A stretch of DNA of 64,000 nucleotides from Cryptomeria japonica (taxonomy: Eukaryota > Streptophyta > Pinopsida > Cupressales > Cupressaceae). Within the stretch, counting starts at the first letter, position 1; every line of letters begins with the position of its first letter. A program made the translations under genes and the position numbers. This document shows, in pieces, positions 10,828 through 22,639 of this stretch. Under the pieces are notes generated by a model, which did not search any database, had not been told where the DNA came from, and saw only the letters and a list, made by a program, of their open reading frames with translations. The DNA lies in contig NC_081415.1 of assembly GCF_030272615.1 (NCBI RefSeq), positions 630,893,240 through 630,957,239 of the forward strand, in the 5' to 3' direction.

Positions 10828-13683
10828 ATGTTAGCCTATTGCAAAGAGGACACCTTTATTACCAAAGCAACATCGAGCACCATCACAACTGCCCCACCGA
10901 GGCTCAAAACCCCAACACAACCATCACCAATGCCACTCATTCCACCAAACGAACTCGTAATCCCATCAGCAGCACCATTAGCAACAGCAATTGTATCAGA
11001 ACCCACAGCAGCATCCATGGCACTAGCAGTACCAACAGAAACCATCGAGTCAATATTATCGATACTCCCCGTACCAGATCCTTTAATCCCCATCAACCTT
11101 CCTGCAACACCGATCACTACAAAGGTACATCAACCAATCACACCTGCAATATTTAACTCCAAAGACATCCTAGTATGGTATAGTAATCGAATGCTGGAAA
11201 GTGGCTCAGAGACCGACTCACATGAGTGGGATTTTGATTCTGTACAGCTTAACACTTCAGATGAGGAAGACACATCACCACCTCCACCACACAAAGACAT
11301 CCCTGTTTACAGAGAAGCACAGATAAAGACCACTTGGGTTCCTGAACTGGAAACATCTTCCATAGACCCTACGTCTCATCTTATGCCTGATTCTGACAGG
11401 GAGAGTACCATTAACGACCTTCACCATGATGTCTTAACCCTCACTGATACATCTAACACACTTAACCTAATCGATGAAGTAATGCCCCTTATCCACCCTG
11501 AACTCATCGAATGGAACCAACCAAATCCCCCATGTCTTGACTTCTTCCGAAACGATGAGGCTATCATTGACTTTTTGGAATTAAGGGATAACCTACCAAG
11601 CGGGGATCACAAAGCTGGATTCGCCATAGAACTTAATAGCACAGCATACTTCAAGGCGGATGCCAAACCTTTCAGTTGCAAAAATATAACAATAAAGCAT
11701 GGCTCTTCCAGTGAAAACCACACTGTGACACTGTTTGATCCAACAAAAGTAAAAAGAAAGAGCGTATCCAATGGTGAAAACCTCTCTGAGGCGCCTGAGG
11801 ATGAAGGGCTTGACATTCTCCCTGATAGTACACAATAGGAAAGATCAATGATTCTCATCGAGGAAACCAAAGAATATAATGTGGGGACCCCTGAAAATCC
11901 TCACCTCGTACATCTGGCATCTCTTCTCACTCCAGAAGAACAGCCTAAGTTTATAGAGTTCTTCCAGAAGCGTCAGATCAACTTTGCATGGTCATATGCG
12001 GACATGCCTGGGCTTGATCCTGATTTAGTCATGCATCACCTTACCGTAGCAAAAGGAGCCAAACCTGTCAAGAAAAAGCTTCGTAAGATGCATCCTCAAA
12101 TTGCAGTACTAGTCAAAACAGAACTCAAGAAACTCCTAGATGTTGGTGTCATTAGACTAATTGATTATGCAGAATGGATCTCCAACATTGTGCCTGTCGG
12201 TAAACCAAAAGGGGGCATCCACATTTGTACTGACTTCAGAGATCTGAATAAGGCCTGTCCTAAGGATGACTTCCCCCTTCCAAATATCGACATCATAGTG
12301 GATCTAACAGCAGGACATGCCATGCTTTCACTCATGGATGGCTTTTCAGGATATAATCAGATAAAGATCGCACTAGAAGATCAACATAAGACAACCTTCA
12401 CCTGTCCATGGGGCACGTATTGCTGGAATGTGATGCCTTTCGGTCTCAAGAATGCAAGAGAAACCTATCAAAGAGCAATGACCACCATCTTCCATGACAT
12501 GATGCATACTATGATGGAAGATTATGTTGATGACTTACTAGCAAAATCACTCACCAGAGAAGGGCATCTCCACATCTTAGATAAAATCTTTGATAGACTG
12601 GAACAATACCATGTTCGACTCAACCCAAAGAAATGTGTCTTTGGAGTAACCTCCGGGAAACTTCTAGGATACATTGTCTCAAGCAAAGACATTGAGGTCG
12701 ATCCAGCAAAGGTTAAGGCAATCATGGACATGCCACCACCAAAGAATATCAGTCAACTAAGGACATTACAAGGGCGACTTCAATCCATCCAAAGATTCAT
12801 TGCACAACTGGCTGATAAGTGTCACCCATTTACACACCTGCTACACAAGAACATCCGCTTTCAGTGGGATGCCCGATGCCAACAAGCATTTTAGACGCTT
12901 AAAGACTATCTTATGAATCCACCATTGCTGATGCCACCAGATCCAAGTAGACTGTTGTTACTCTATATCTCAGCAACAAGTACAGCATTGGGTGTACTAC
13001 TGGCACAACATAATGTAGAAGGAAAAGAGTGTGTTGTTTACTACATCTCTCGCACACTGGTGGGCTATGAACTCAATTACACACCTATTGAGTGAGCTTG
13101 CCTAGCAGTAATCTTAGCAGCCACTAAACTGAGGCACTATCTGTTAACACACAAGGTACAACTCATTGTAAAGATTGATCCACTCAAGTATTTACTCAAC
13201 AAAGCAGCATTGTCAGGTCGCCTGGCCAAATGGGTGATGATTCTAAGTGAATTTGACATCGAGTATGTAGACCGTAAAGCTATCAAAGGGCAGGTCCTTG
13301 CAGATCAGTTGGCTGATGCACCTCTCATAGGTGATCATCCTCTCATTTCCAATTTTCCAGATGAAGAGATATTCATGATCACAACAACACAACCATGGAA
13401 ACTTTACTTTGATGGTTCGTACACTAGACATGGCTTGGGGGCAGGCATTCTGTTTATCACACCCCAAGGTGACAGCATCCTGAAGTCTTACAGGCTCACA
13501 TTTCCATGCACCAACAACATCACAGAGTATGAGGCCTTGATCACAGGACTCAGGTTAGCCGTACAATGGAAGTTACAAGAACTACAAGTATATGGCGACT
13601 CCCAATTGGTCATTCGACAAGCAACAGATGAATATCAGACGATGATAAACTCATGCCATATAAGCAAATGGTGGACACTCTAA
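10828..13683 (+). pseudogene. pol: Linker, reverse transcriptase and two RNase H domains, element A
   Basis: The first 330 codons are a linker: an Ala/Pro/Thr-rich part, an acidic part, and then a conserved block near 11495-11650 (NLPSGDHKAGFAIELNS) shared with elements C and B. RT follows from about 11900, with LMDGFSGYNQI near 12340 and an intact YVDD at 12523-12534. The RT-linked RNase H (about 12900-13200) reads LYISATSTALGVLLA where a catalytic Asp is expected, so it looks inactive, as is known for Tat elements. A second, archaeal-type RNase H (about 13390-13683) keeps DGSY, EYEAL and GDSQ, the Asp/Glu/Asp set. Stops fall at 12892 and 13093, and a frameshift near 13640 moves the reading to another frame. 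Confidence 0.88.
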
Positions 13684-15144
13684 AGACATCATTTACTACT
13701 ATCACTTTTGAGCAGATACCAAGAGATCAGAATCGAGTTGCTGACGCCATGGCTACCATCGCATCTCTACTAGATCTTCCACAGAATTCAACACGCTACG
13801 AGTTCTTGGTCGAACAGCTTTGGATTCCCGCTTATGATATCCCTGAATCTGAAATGATATGTCACCTTGTTGGTTCTGAATCCCCATGGTACGGTGAATT
13901 CTACACCTATCTCCACGATCACACCCTTCCTCCCAACCAATCGAATAACCAACGTAAAACCTTCATTTGCCAAACTGCTCGATATACCATTATTGCTGAA
14001 ACCTTATACCGTCGCGGTCTTGATGGTACTCTCCTTTGATGTCTGGAACAAGATGAGATAACAAAGGCCTTGGAAGAAGTCCATGAAGGAATTTGTGGAA
14101 CCCATGCAAGTGGTCCGTCACTAGCCAAGAAACTCCTACGCAATGGATACTATTGGCCATCTATGGAAAAAGATTCCTACTACTTTGTCAGAAAATGCAA
14201 GAAATGTCAAGTTCATGGTGACCTGATACATGCACCAGCTTAGGAACTGCAACCAATCACAACACCATGGCCTTTTTGTCAATGGGGCCTTGACCTTGTG
14301 GGTAAGATTCATCCATCTTCATCTAATGGCCATAAATTCATTATTACCGCCACCGAATATTTCACAAAGTGGATCGAAGTTGTTCCACTTACCTAGGTCA
14401 TCGGCAAGCAGATCGCCTCATTCATCCTCAACTACATCATCTGCCGGTATGGTGTACCCATGTCCATCATCACAGATAACGGTCTTCCTTTCAAAAATCA
14501 GGATGTTCGTGAACTTTGTGAGAAATTTCACATCCAACACCGCTTTTCCACCCCCTATTACCCACAAGGTAATGGTCAGGCCGAAGCATCAAATAAAAAC
14601 ATATTAAGAATCCTCAAGAAGACAGTCAATGATGCCGGTCATGATTGGCATGTTCAATTGAATCCAACACTATGGGTATATCGAACTAGCATTCGAACCC
14701 CTACAGGCGCAACTCCCTACTCATTGGTCTATGGTGCAGAAGCTATCTTGCCTATTGAGGTCGAGATACCATCATTACGGGTTTCCTTACACAATCTCAT
14801 TCGATGATGAAGCATATAGAGTATCCCGTCTTTAGGACTTAGAGTTACTCGATGAGAAGCGACAAGCTGCATACAATCACCTCAAAGCCTATCAGCAGCG
14901 CATGAGCAGAAGTTATAATCACCGAGTTAGATCTCGTACCTTTGAGGTAGGTGATCTTGTTCTACGAGAGAATCCTCACAACCAACCAAACAGAGAACAT
15001 CAGGGCAAGTTTGAATCAAACTGGCTGGGCCCATATGTTGTCACTGTTGTATTTGGGTCCGGGGCATATCAATTGGCTACATCAAAAGGAGAACCGCTTG
15101 CAGATCCAATCAACAGCATGCACCTCAAACGGTTTTATACCTAA
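13653..15144 (+). pseudogene. int: Integrase, element A
   Basis: The end of the second RNase H (FEQIPRDQNRVADAMATIAS) leads into integrase. A His-His-Cys-Cys zinc module lies near 14070-14230 (CKKCQVHGDLIH). The catalytic core runs from about 14280 to 14620, with Asp in GLDLVGKIH, Asp in IITDNGLPFKNQD, and Glu in QGNGQAEASNK. The C-terminal part ends LKRFYT at 15144 with no chromodomain. Stops are at 14037, near 14240, 14394 and 14834. A frameshift near 14805 separates the core from the C-terminal 80 residues. Its role would be insertion of the cDNA, with 5-bp staggered cuts as seen in the flanking duplication. Confidence 0.88.
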
Positions 15145-17690
15145 GCTATATAGAGCATCAGACTCCCATATATACTGGCAAAAATAGCAAAAACATCCAG
15201 ATAAATGACCTGAAGAAACTACAAAAACATTCAAAAAAGTAAAGAAAAATCATGCATCCAAACGGTGAACAACCACTTCGGTGGCACCTTGGATAAGTAC
15301 GATGGTGAAAACCTGGCAAATAGGCACCACTCGTAAAGACTATGACTCCATTATCTTTCAGACTTGTTGCGATCACATCTACTTCATACATACATCCATC
15401 CATCTAAACCATGGCTTGTTATTTGATCTGTAATCAAAGAAAGTACTTCATGCGTCTAGCATCCCACTTTATTATAGTCATGTCTACACTTGGGGGCAAT
15501 GCCCTAAAATCTAGTTGATGGAAGTGGATTCTACATTACTGGTGATTCATTGGGTAAAACATTCAAAACACTTCAAAAACCAAAAACATTCAAAACACTT
15601 CAAAAACCAAAAAATTCAAAAACAATACAAAATCCAAAAAACAACGAAAAACCATCGAAAATCAAACAAAAACATGGCAACACATTGTACATACTCATCC
15701 ATGCAGATACAAAACAAACATTGACATAATACTCACATGATGACCATTTACCAATCAACCACACAATCACCATCAACACTCAAAACTGTCTTTAACAAGG
15801 ATGCATCCTTCCTTACCAAAACAAAGACAAAAGTGACATTTTCTTTGACAAGAAAATTATGTTAAGCTATCAAATACTTGGTTGGTTTGTGAGTACAATC
15901 ATTCGTTTATCTGTATCGGGATCTTTCAGCATTGTTTTGTATCATTTGCACCTTATTTCCGATGAAGTTCTGGGGCATGTACTAATGGTGTCTACGTGGG
16001 AAGTTCACCAAGCTACGTGATCTTATGCCAAATGCAGTCATAGATCATTACGGCTTGCTGACTACAGTGTTTACCTCGACCATATGAGCATGAACCATTA
16101 CCAAGGATCCATATTCTTTATTCTTTATGTATATATTGTTTGTTTGCAGGTACAATGCTCTTCCTTTGGTTCCTCCTACCTCATCCAAACTGGATAAAGG
16201 TTTTTATCTCTTAGTACGGTATGCACTTGTCTCAGGATATGATCAGCCTAAGATCAAGGAGGACGATCCAAGTCATGCATGAACAAAGATAATCCTTGTC
16301 TGTTCCGCAAGCAATACTCTGGTCGACTTGACCCTTATATCAAGTCGTTTGTATTAACTTGCTATATAAAATCCATGAAAGGAATACTCAGGTCATCTTG
16401 AATCATTATGTCAAGATGCTTGTATTCTCTTCCAACATTTTAAAGCTCAATGATGAAAATAGAGCACTATGGATCGTCATTTCATCTCATTTGTTTATAT
16501 CTTGCATTCCGTTGCATATCACCCATTCATTCATTCATATGTAGGTTTTATATGCAAAAGTGACCATTAAAACAGGTCTTGGATACAATCACGACCGAGT
16601 ACTCTGATACATCATCAATGCATCATGCAAAGTCTTAAAAACCTTGCATTCCTCATGGTCATATCATCATCGCATTTAGTTGCATCTCGCATTAAGAACA
16701 TTCATGTCATTTTTTAACATTGCATATAGTTCATTTTTTTGACATTAGTTTTTCATTAAATCATTTGCATCATTGCATCAATCATGAATAATTGTCTTTG
16801 ATTGTTTTAAAATCATTTACTAGGCATTCATATAGTGTTGATTATCCATCATCATTTTATCATCCTTTATTGCATACATTCATTTATAGTTAAAAGGTGC
16901 ATTCATTCATTACTAAGTATCTTATTATGCTCATTTTAGGATTCATTCACATTGCATTCATTATCCCTTTTTTTAATTGCTTTAAGGTGCAGTTATTAAA
17001 ACCATAAGTTATAGTATCATCATATTATCATTTATCCTTAAAATCATATTTAAGTATTTAGAATCATAAATCCATTTGTTTCAAAACATTGGTTCATAAC
17101 ATTTTATATCCATTATACATATGCATTCATTTAAACATTATCATATAAACATTTGTTCTTTACATTTTGTTTATCCATATTACATTCATCTAAAAACATC
17201 TAGATGCATATCCATACATAACATCATTCATTCGACCATTGCATTAACATCATCACACAAAATCATCTCATCATTATATTCAAATGGGAAACACCAAAAT
17301 CCTGTTCATAAATCATCATAAGCATACATCATCATCATGACATTACATACATAAAAGCATTACATCAAAAATCAAAACAAATCATACATATATAAACCTG
17401 CATTCATATGTCAGTATCCAACATCATAACTCATCATAAAAACATGCATATAAGAAACATCTCATCAAATGCATACATGTACACATATCCATCTAAGCCA
17501 TAACTCATCATCCTGCATAAACATCCATACATATCAACTGCATATCATCAAAATATGGGATCTCCATATATATCTCATCTCATATATCAGAGTGCAATGA
17601 AGTCTACAAAATCAGCTACCAAGAGCCATCCAAGATACAGTCCAAAAAATAGACAATGATACAATACAAAATATGCAAAAAAATGCTCTC
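15145..17690 (+). other. Post-pol non-coding region, element A
   Basis: 2.5 kb with no supported gene. 15263-15340 is a block shared with elements C and D (cggtggcacc, aagtac, atggtgaaaacctggcaaa). 15555-15640 is a CAAAA-rich run with the unit 'cattcaaaacacttcaaaaac'. 'Cttgggggcaatgccc' near 15490 recurs in element D. From about 16620 the DNA is low-complexity, rich in CAT words. Confidence 0.6.
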
Positions 17691-19658
17691 TCAAATGCCA
17701 CTCTCGCCAGATGATGTACCACCACCACCATCGCCACCTGCTCTCCCACTAGTGCCTGCACCACCTAATCCATCTCTCCGTGGAGGCCTCATCGAACCAC
17801 CACTCACTCCTGCATCCCCTGATCTCTCCCTCCGCAATGGACCCATCACACCCCCACTGCTCTGCACCCTCTGCGATTGCTCTGATCTGGCCTGTCTCAT
17901 CTGAGAATAACTGAGAGCTCGCTGACTAACTAGCACCACCTGCTCATATAAACTCTGCCAGTAGTCTATCTCTGCCTGTGCTCGTCGCATCTCCCTCATC
18001 ACCTCCCCCGTAGGCCCCTGTGCTCCTACTCCAACCCGCACTCTCTCCTGTAGCTCTGCCAATCTCTCCACTGCACTATCCCTCTCCTGCAGCACCACCG
18101 CCATCTCTGACTCTCGTGCAAATAGCTGCACATCCCTAGTTGCCACCTCCGCCTCCAAATCCTTTATCCGAGTCTGCAAATGTACTATCATATGATCTCG
18201 CAGATCTCCAGTGGCTCCCTCCTCGGTATCCATAGCCGCCTCACCTGCACCACCCTCTCCAGTAGTCCCCTCCCCTCTGTCCATCGGGATCTCCCTCTCC
18301 ATCCCCCTCCCACTCAACTGAACTCCTCCCTGTATCAATGGTCCCTGTGATATCTGTAGAGGCAGTCCACCTCTCCCTCTCCACTGACTCCTCATCCCCA
18401 CTCCCCCACCTCCTCCTCCACCTCCTCCACCTCCTCCTCCTCCATCTCCTCCCCCTGCCCTCAGTCCTCGACCTCCTGCCCTCCTCCGTCTCCGTCCCCT
18501 CTCATCCTCAAAAGCTGGGATCGGCTCTGCTGGATTAGAGATCCGTAAGATCGGGTGCGTTGCCCAGTACTGCGTGTACTCATCTGTAACACCTGCATCC
18601 ATGACCCTTGGTCGTCTGTCCCATGGTCTCGCCTGCAGTGTCCGAAACTCTGCCCGTTCCTGATCATATGGTAGCACTGGCCCCCATGCATACCTCTCCC
18701 GAATAACTCGAGCATACTCTCCTGATCCACTGGGCAGTCCTTGCTGCCGTCCAAACTATCTCAACACTCTCCCAGGCACCTGTCTCTCCACATGGTATGC
18801 GGTCCTCCCAATGAGGAATCGGGTCATAAAAATGTAAGGCAGTGCCTCTGCATCATCATCCCATGGCTCACACTCCAAGTATGGCCGCCATATAACTACA
18901 TCCAGATCATCTAATGCCCGTTGCCACCACTCTAACTTCCCCAGGTGGGGCTGACTCATCATGCCGCTATACATAAACATGTACGGCTGATCTACTGCCC
19001 GGAATCTCAGACTCACCAGTCGAGTCACTGGTAGGTGCTCCCAAGCCCAAATATGCAGCAGCGTCATGCCCACTGCTAAGGAACCCCTCCCCCGATAAAC
19101 CACCTCATGGAGCTCCTGGTACAGGTGCGCCAGCAAGCACGACCCCCACGCAAATCGGGTCCCCTCGGTCATCATCATCTCGATAACCTGTCCCCATCCG
19201 ATAGCCAAACCATGTGATCGCCTATTTGGACAAAGAAGACCTCCCATGATACCTGATAAAACTGCTGGAAGAGGCTCATATAACGCCACTATCTCCTCCC
19301 AGGCAATAGAACCATCATCAATGAAAATGTCCTCATCAAAAATCCTCTGCACTGTAAGAGTCCCCCAGGATCTGTCATATGTGACCAGCTCCCCCCGAAT
19401 CGGAATCCATAGGATGCGCCACACATCCTCTAGGGTCACTGTCATCTCCCCCTGTGCCAGATGGAAGGTGCACGTCTCGCTGTGCCACTGCTCTGCTAAC
19501 GCTGTGATCAATCCATGATTCATACGAATCACAGGCATGTGCATCACCTCATATAGTCCCATCGCGACAATACAGTCTATCTCCGCCTGTGTCAATCGAT
19601 CCTGCAACCCTTGTGTCGCAGGATGTCGCTCACGTAATTGCAACACGCGCAGCTCCTC
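17691..19658 (-). pseudogene. Antisense plant mobile domain (PMD) gene, exon 2, element A
   Basis: Plant mobile domain protein, the MAIN/MAIL-type domain found in plant nuclear proteins and often captured by transposons. The exon begins after a TGTGCAG acceptor at EELRVLQLRERHPAT. The PMD covers roughly the first 300 codons (GEMTVTLEDVWRILWIPIRG, later WAWEHLPVTR and DLDVVIWRPYLE). Then come a Gly/Arg-rich stretch, a predicted coiled coil (LQTRIKDLEAEVATRDVQ), a YWQSLYEQ motif and a Gly/Ser-rich tail (SSGGVMGP). One in-frame stop (TAG, 18756-18758) breaks an otherwise open 656-codon exon. It lies antisense to gag-pol between integrase and the 3' LTR. Antisense extra genes are known in Tat elements; the function of this one is unknown. 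A contribution to escape from silencing is speculation. Confidence 0.85.
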
Positions 19659-20329
19659 CTGCACATGGACATTCATCAATCACCATCAGTTGTTTTGTTT
19701 TCAAACTTTCTTAAGTTTAAACCTAGACTATCAACAGATACTTTGATCAAGTATCTTTGGGTCTCAACAGGTAAGCAATCATGGCCACCTAGACTTCAAC
19801 GGGCATTTATCCTAACAAATGACCTAAGTCTCATCAGGCTGCTATAGTTCAAAACAACTCCCATTTCACATCGCCAACCATCCATCATTGGCATTGGGAG
19901 ATTAGTCTTCATCCACATTGGGGCATCTCTTTATCCTAAGGCAAAAGCGCTATTTTACCAACAAAAGCGCTAGTTTCTCAACAATAGCGCTACAACCCTA
20001 ACAAAAGCGCTCAATCAACTATCCAACAATGCTCAAACTACAAATGCGCTCAAACAACTACACATTAGCGCTACTTAAAATCAATAGCGCTCAATCAAGT
20101 CCTCAATAGCGCTTCTTAATCAATAGCGCCCAAACTTGCATACAATAGCACAACAAGAAAACAAAAGTACTCAAACAATGGGGCAATAGCGCCATTGCGG
20201 CGCAGTAGCACTAGTTCATGGAGCAAAAGCTCCAAAACCGTAGTTCCAACGCTCTTGCTCCGACTTGACTTGGACTCAGCTAAAAACCTATAAAAAATGC
20301 ATAAAAATTAACTTTTCGAATTTGCGTAC
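19659..20329 (-). other. Intron of antisense PMD gene, element A
   Basis: 671 bases from GTACGC (donor, a weak match) to TGTGCAG (acceptor). Both junctions fall between codons, and CTGAT/TGATGAA branch-point-like words sit 20-30 bases before the acceptor. The model is supported by the same layout and phase in elements B and C and by exon 1 similarity with element C. No transcript evidence is available here. Confidence 0.7.
19932..20240 (-). repeat. Repeats GCGCTATTGT/GCGCTTTTGT in the antisense intron, element A
   Basis: About fourteen copies of the element A leader word, here on the minus strand, so they are in the sense direction of the PMD transcript. On the plus strand they read acaaaagcgct / caatagcgct. 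They are complementary to the leader cluster at 4925-5150. Confidence 0.85.
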
Positions 20330-20398
20330 CACTGGTCCATAGTCGTCTGGGCGCTGGAACCGTCGAACTCGCTTAAATCTGTGCTCGGTAATCGGTAT
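20330..20398 (-). pseudogene. Antisense PMD gene, exon 1, element A
   Basis: Twenty-three codons ending at the GTACGC donor and containing EHRFKRVRRFQRPDDYGPV. The element C first exon reads THRFDRVRRFQRPAEAREP at the same place, so the core HRFxRVRRFQRP is conserved in two diverged copies. The codon at the expected start is ATA (20398-20396) where a start ATG would be needed, consistent with a G-to-A change. The frame is open further upstream but has no ATG before a stop. Confidence 0.65.
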
Positions 20399-20501
20399 CG
20401 GCTTCCTGACTACTGCTCGCTCCTCCAAAATGTCCCTATCAGAGCTCTGATTTCCAACTGGTCGCGGTCACAAATGATCTTGTTTTCATCCCTTTCACCC
20501 C

Positions 20502-20508
20502 ATTTATA
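20502..20508 (-). promoter_or_regulatory. TATA box for antisense PMD transcript, element A
   Basis: GGGTATAAATGGGG on the minus strand, about 104 bases before exon 1. Elements B and C have TATA boxes 73 and 94 bases before their own first exons, so the position is conserved. Confidence 0.6.
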
Positions 20509-20664
20509 CCCTTTGCCGTCATCATAACTTCTCCCCGCTCACCGTCGTGGTCCCCGTGAACTTCTCGAGCCCCCCATTTCTCCATTTTTCCCTCGTTTTC
20601 TTCTATTTTTCACCCGTATGGCTAACTTCTTCTCTTCTACCACCCTGCCAATTTTCATTCTTTT

Positions 20665-20819
20665 TCAAGAGATCGCCCGATTTTTCAAAAAATCTCGGCC
20701 CATCTCTCGAGGGGGCATACCACCCATTAAATTTATATTTTATGGGGCATTTCTTCACACCAGTTTTTTTCTTTCTTTGAAATGACGCGATAAACCGCAC
20801 CGTCTCAAAGAGGAGCAAA
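20665..20819 (+). promoter_or_regulatory. Stem-loop and polypurine tract before 3' LTR, element A
   Basis: An imperfect hairpin (arms 20665-20685 and 20687-20710) ends in TCTCTCGAGGGGGCATA. A second conserved box follows (GCGATAAACCGCACCGTCTC), then the purine-rich AAAGAGGAGCAAA at 20807-20819, which abuts the LTR and is the likely plus-strand primer. The same order is found in element C. Confidence 0.7.
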
Positions 20820-22202
20820 TGTAGTCACACAAATCTGTCCAGCTTAATTAAATAAATATTCGCTATTTATTTGATTAAAAATCCACTAACCATCAGTCAA
20901 TTAAATAAATATTTAATTAATTCATCTTCAAACATTCTCATATTAATTAAATAAATTATTCAATTTATTTTAATTAATTCATTAAACCAAATTCAAATCA
21001 ATTAAATAAGTAAAATCTATTTATTTAATTAAATCCCCTTTTCCTCTTTTAAATAAATTAAATAAAACATTTATTTAAATCATTATCCCCACCCCCTTGC
21101 ATTTTCCTACAAATGCAACTTGCACACATTTATTGGAATAAATGAATTTTTATTTTAATAAAATCCTATTTTCCCTCACCCACCAAATCCAATTTCAAAA
21201 TCTAATCCCCTTCTAGATTCTTCTAGCCCCTTCCTAATTAGCCTAATCCATCCCCTAATTATTGTCACATTCCTAAGCAAAATGGAGTCACTTCTCAAAG
21301 ACTCCAAAGTCTTTGAAAAATATTTAATGCTTTGTGTGTTCAACAAATTAACCCCCAAAGTCTTCCAAGACCACTAATGGCTCTTACATGACCATTTATG
21401 GCTCTTACATAACCATTTATGGTTATTTCAAACTTATCTCCCCAAACATTTATTGTTTTGACCATATTCATCCATTTCACATTTGCAAAAGAGTTTATCC
21501 ATTGGATAAAAGCCTTATTATTTGAATAAAGAGTTTATTCATTCAACCAACCTTGACCTTAATTCCCAAAGTCATGTCAAGCATTTAATGCTTATTCCCT
21601 CCCCTCTCAACCTATCTCACATTGACACTTGTCATCCTGGGATTGGGTTGAAAGCCCTCACATGGATTTGAAATCATTCAATCCCGACCCTTGTTGAGAT
21701 TGCTCAATCTCAACCATCCATTGCTCCATTTTTCCTATAAATAGAGCCCATTTCTTCATAATCCAGATCCTGAAAACTTGTATGCATTTAACCTATAGGC
21801 ATTTTAGAAAGCATTTAGCATAAAAACTCATGTATTGTCATTTTGGTTAAAATAAATCATTTTAAATATCAATAGCTTAATATTAGCTTCTTTATTAACA
21901 TTTAGAGCAATATTTCAATCTCAATTCTCCATAAGCATCCATAGTGCAAAAAGTTGCTGAGAGCTACACTATTTTGGAACTTGGAGAGGAGAGGAACAAG
22001 GGAGAAGGAGCTAAGAGCATGCTTAGAGGCATTTAGAGATGCCTCAATATCTTTGTTTCATTAGTTAGAGATATTAGCATGATTTTAGTGTCTCTCTTGA
22101 TATGCCTGTTTAGATTAGTCTTTGATTAAATAACACTAACGGTTTCTTGTGTGTTTTGTGTTGTTTCTCTTAGACTAACCTTGTCCATTTAGCAGGGCAT
22201 CA
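20820..22202 (+). repeat. 3' LTR of element A
   Basis: Direct copy of 3452-4835, with about 20 substitutions and one 1-base gap by eye. TATA box at 21736-21743. Followed directly by the CTATG duplication. Confidence 0.95.
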
Positions 22203-22207
22203 CTATG

Positions 22208-22639
22208 TTTCATAGGTACACTATGTTGGTGTGACGTAGAGTCCATGACTACATGATTGTTTTGGATAAGTATATCAATACTATTTCACTATATGATGTG
22301 TAGAGATGCATGTAATGCTAAATGTATGTTCTATATTATTGGTATCTTCTTAAGTGTTTGAATGATTGTGCATATGTGCTAACCAATTGGGGTATGTTCT
22401 CCTTTCTATGAGATGAGTATTTCAATGTTCTTAGGTGGGTGTTCACCTTATTGCAATTATTTTTTTCACCTGGTAGTGTAAATGTTTGGTATGATCATGG
22501 CAGAATGTTGGATCTAATAGATACTTAAATCAACAAGTGAATCCTCCATGATTTTAGTTAATGAATTTTGTTCTTAAATGAGTAAAATAATTGTACCCTC
22601 TTGTAAGCGTCTAAAAATGGTCAACGCTTGTGGTGTCAC
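22208..22639. other. Right flank of element A
   Basis: AT-rich sequence without a supported gene or repeat. It was contiguous with 3446 before element A inserted. It may already be part of the 5' LTR of element D, whose left end I cannot place. Confidence 0.4.

Larger units (their letters stand above)
3452..22202 (+). mobile_element. Element A: complete Tat-like Ty3/Gypsy retrotransposon
   Basis: An 18.75-kb element bounded by two LTRs of 1384 and 1383 bp, starting TGTAGTCAC and ending GGGCATCA, flanked by a perfect 5-bp duplication CTATG at 3447-3451 and 22203-22207. The order inside is PBS, long leader, gag, protease, G-patch, linker, RT, RNase H, second RNase H, integrase, long 3' region with an antisense PMD gene, and polypurine tract. 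The second RNase H and the absence of a chromodomain place it in the Tat group of Gypsy elements. By eye the LTRs differ at about 20 sites (roughly 1.5%), so it is fairly young. All coding parts carry stops and at least three frameshifts, so this copy cannot move by itself. Confidence 0.95.

Noticed and set aside
10688-10850. Programmed frameshift or stop readthrough between protease and RT in element A
   Set aside because: Element C keeps all domains in one frame, and the stops lie inside conserved domains at differing places, so these are mutations.
15145-17690. A sense-strand third gene after integrase in element A
   Set aside because: No frame longer than about 80 codons and strong low-complexity bias; only non-coding blocks are shared with relatives.
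18461-18754. 97-codon open frame on the minus strand overlapping the PMD exon
   Set aside because: Out of frame with the PMD protein, without motifs; it is a shadow of the GC-rich exon.
17691-19658. PMD gene as a host gene lying between retrotransposons
   Set aside because: It lies within the boundaries of element A (perfect LTRs and target duplication), and the same arrangement recurs in elements B and C, so it belongs to the elements.
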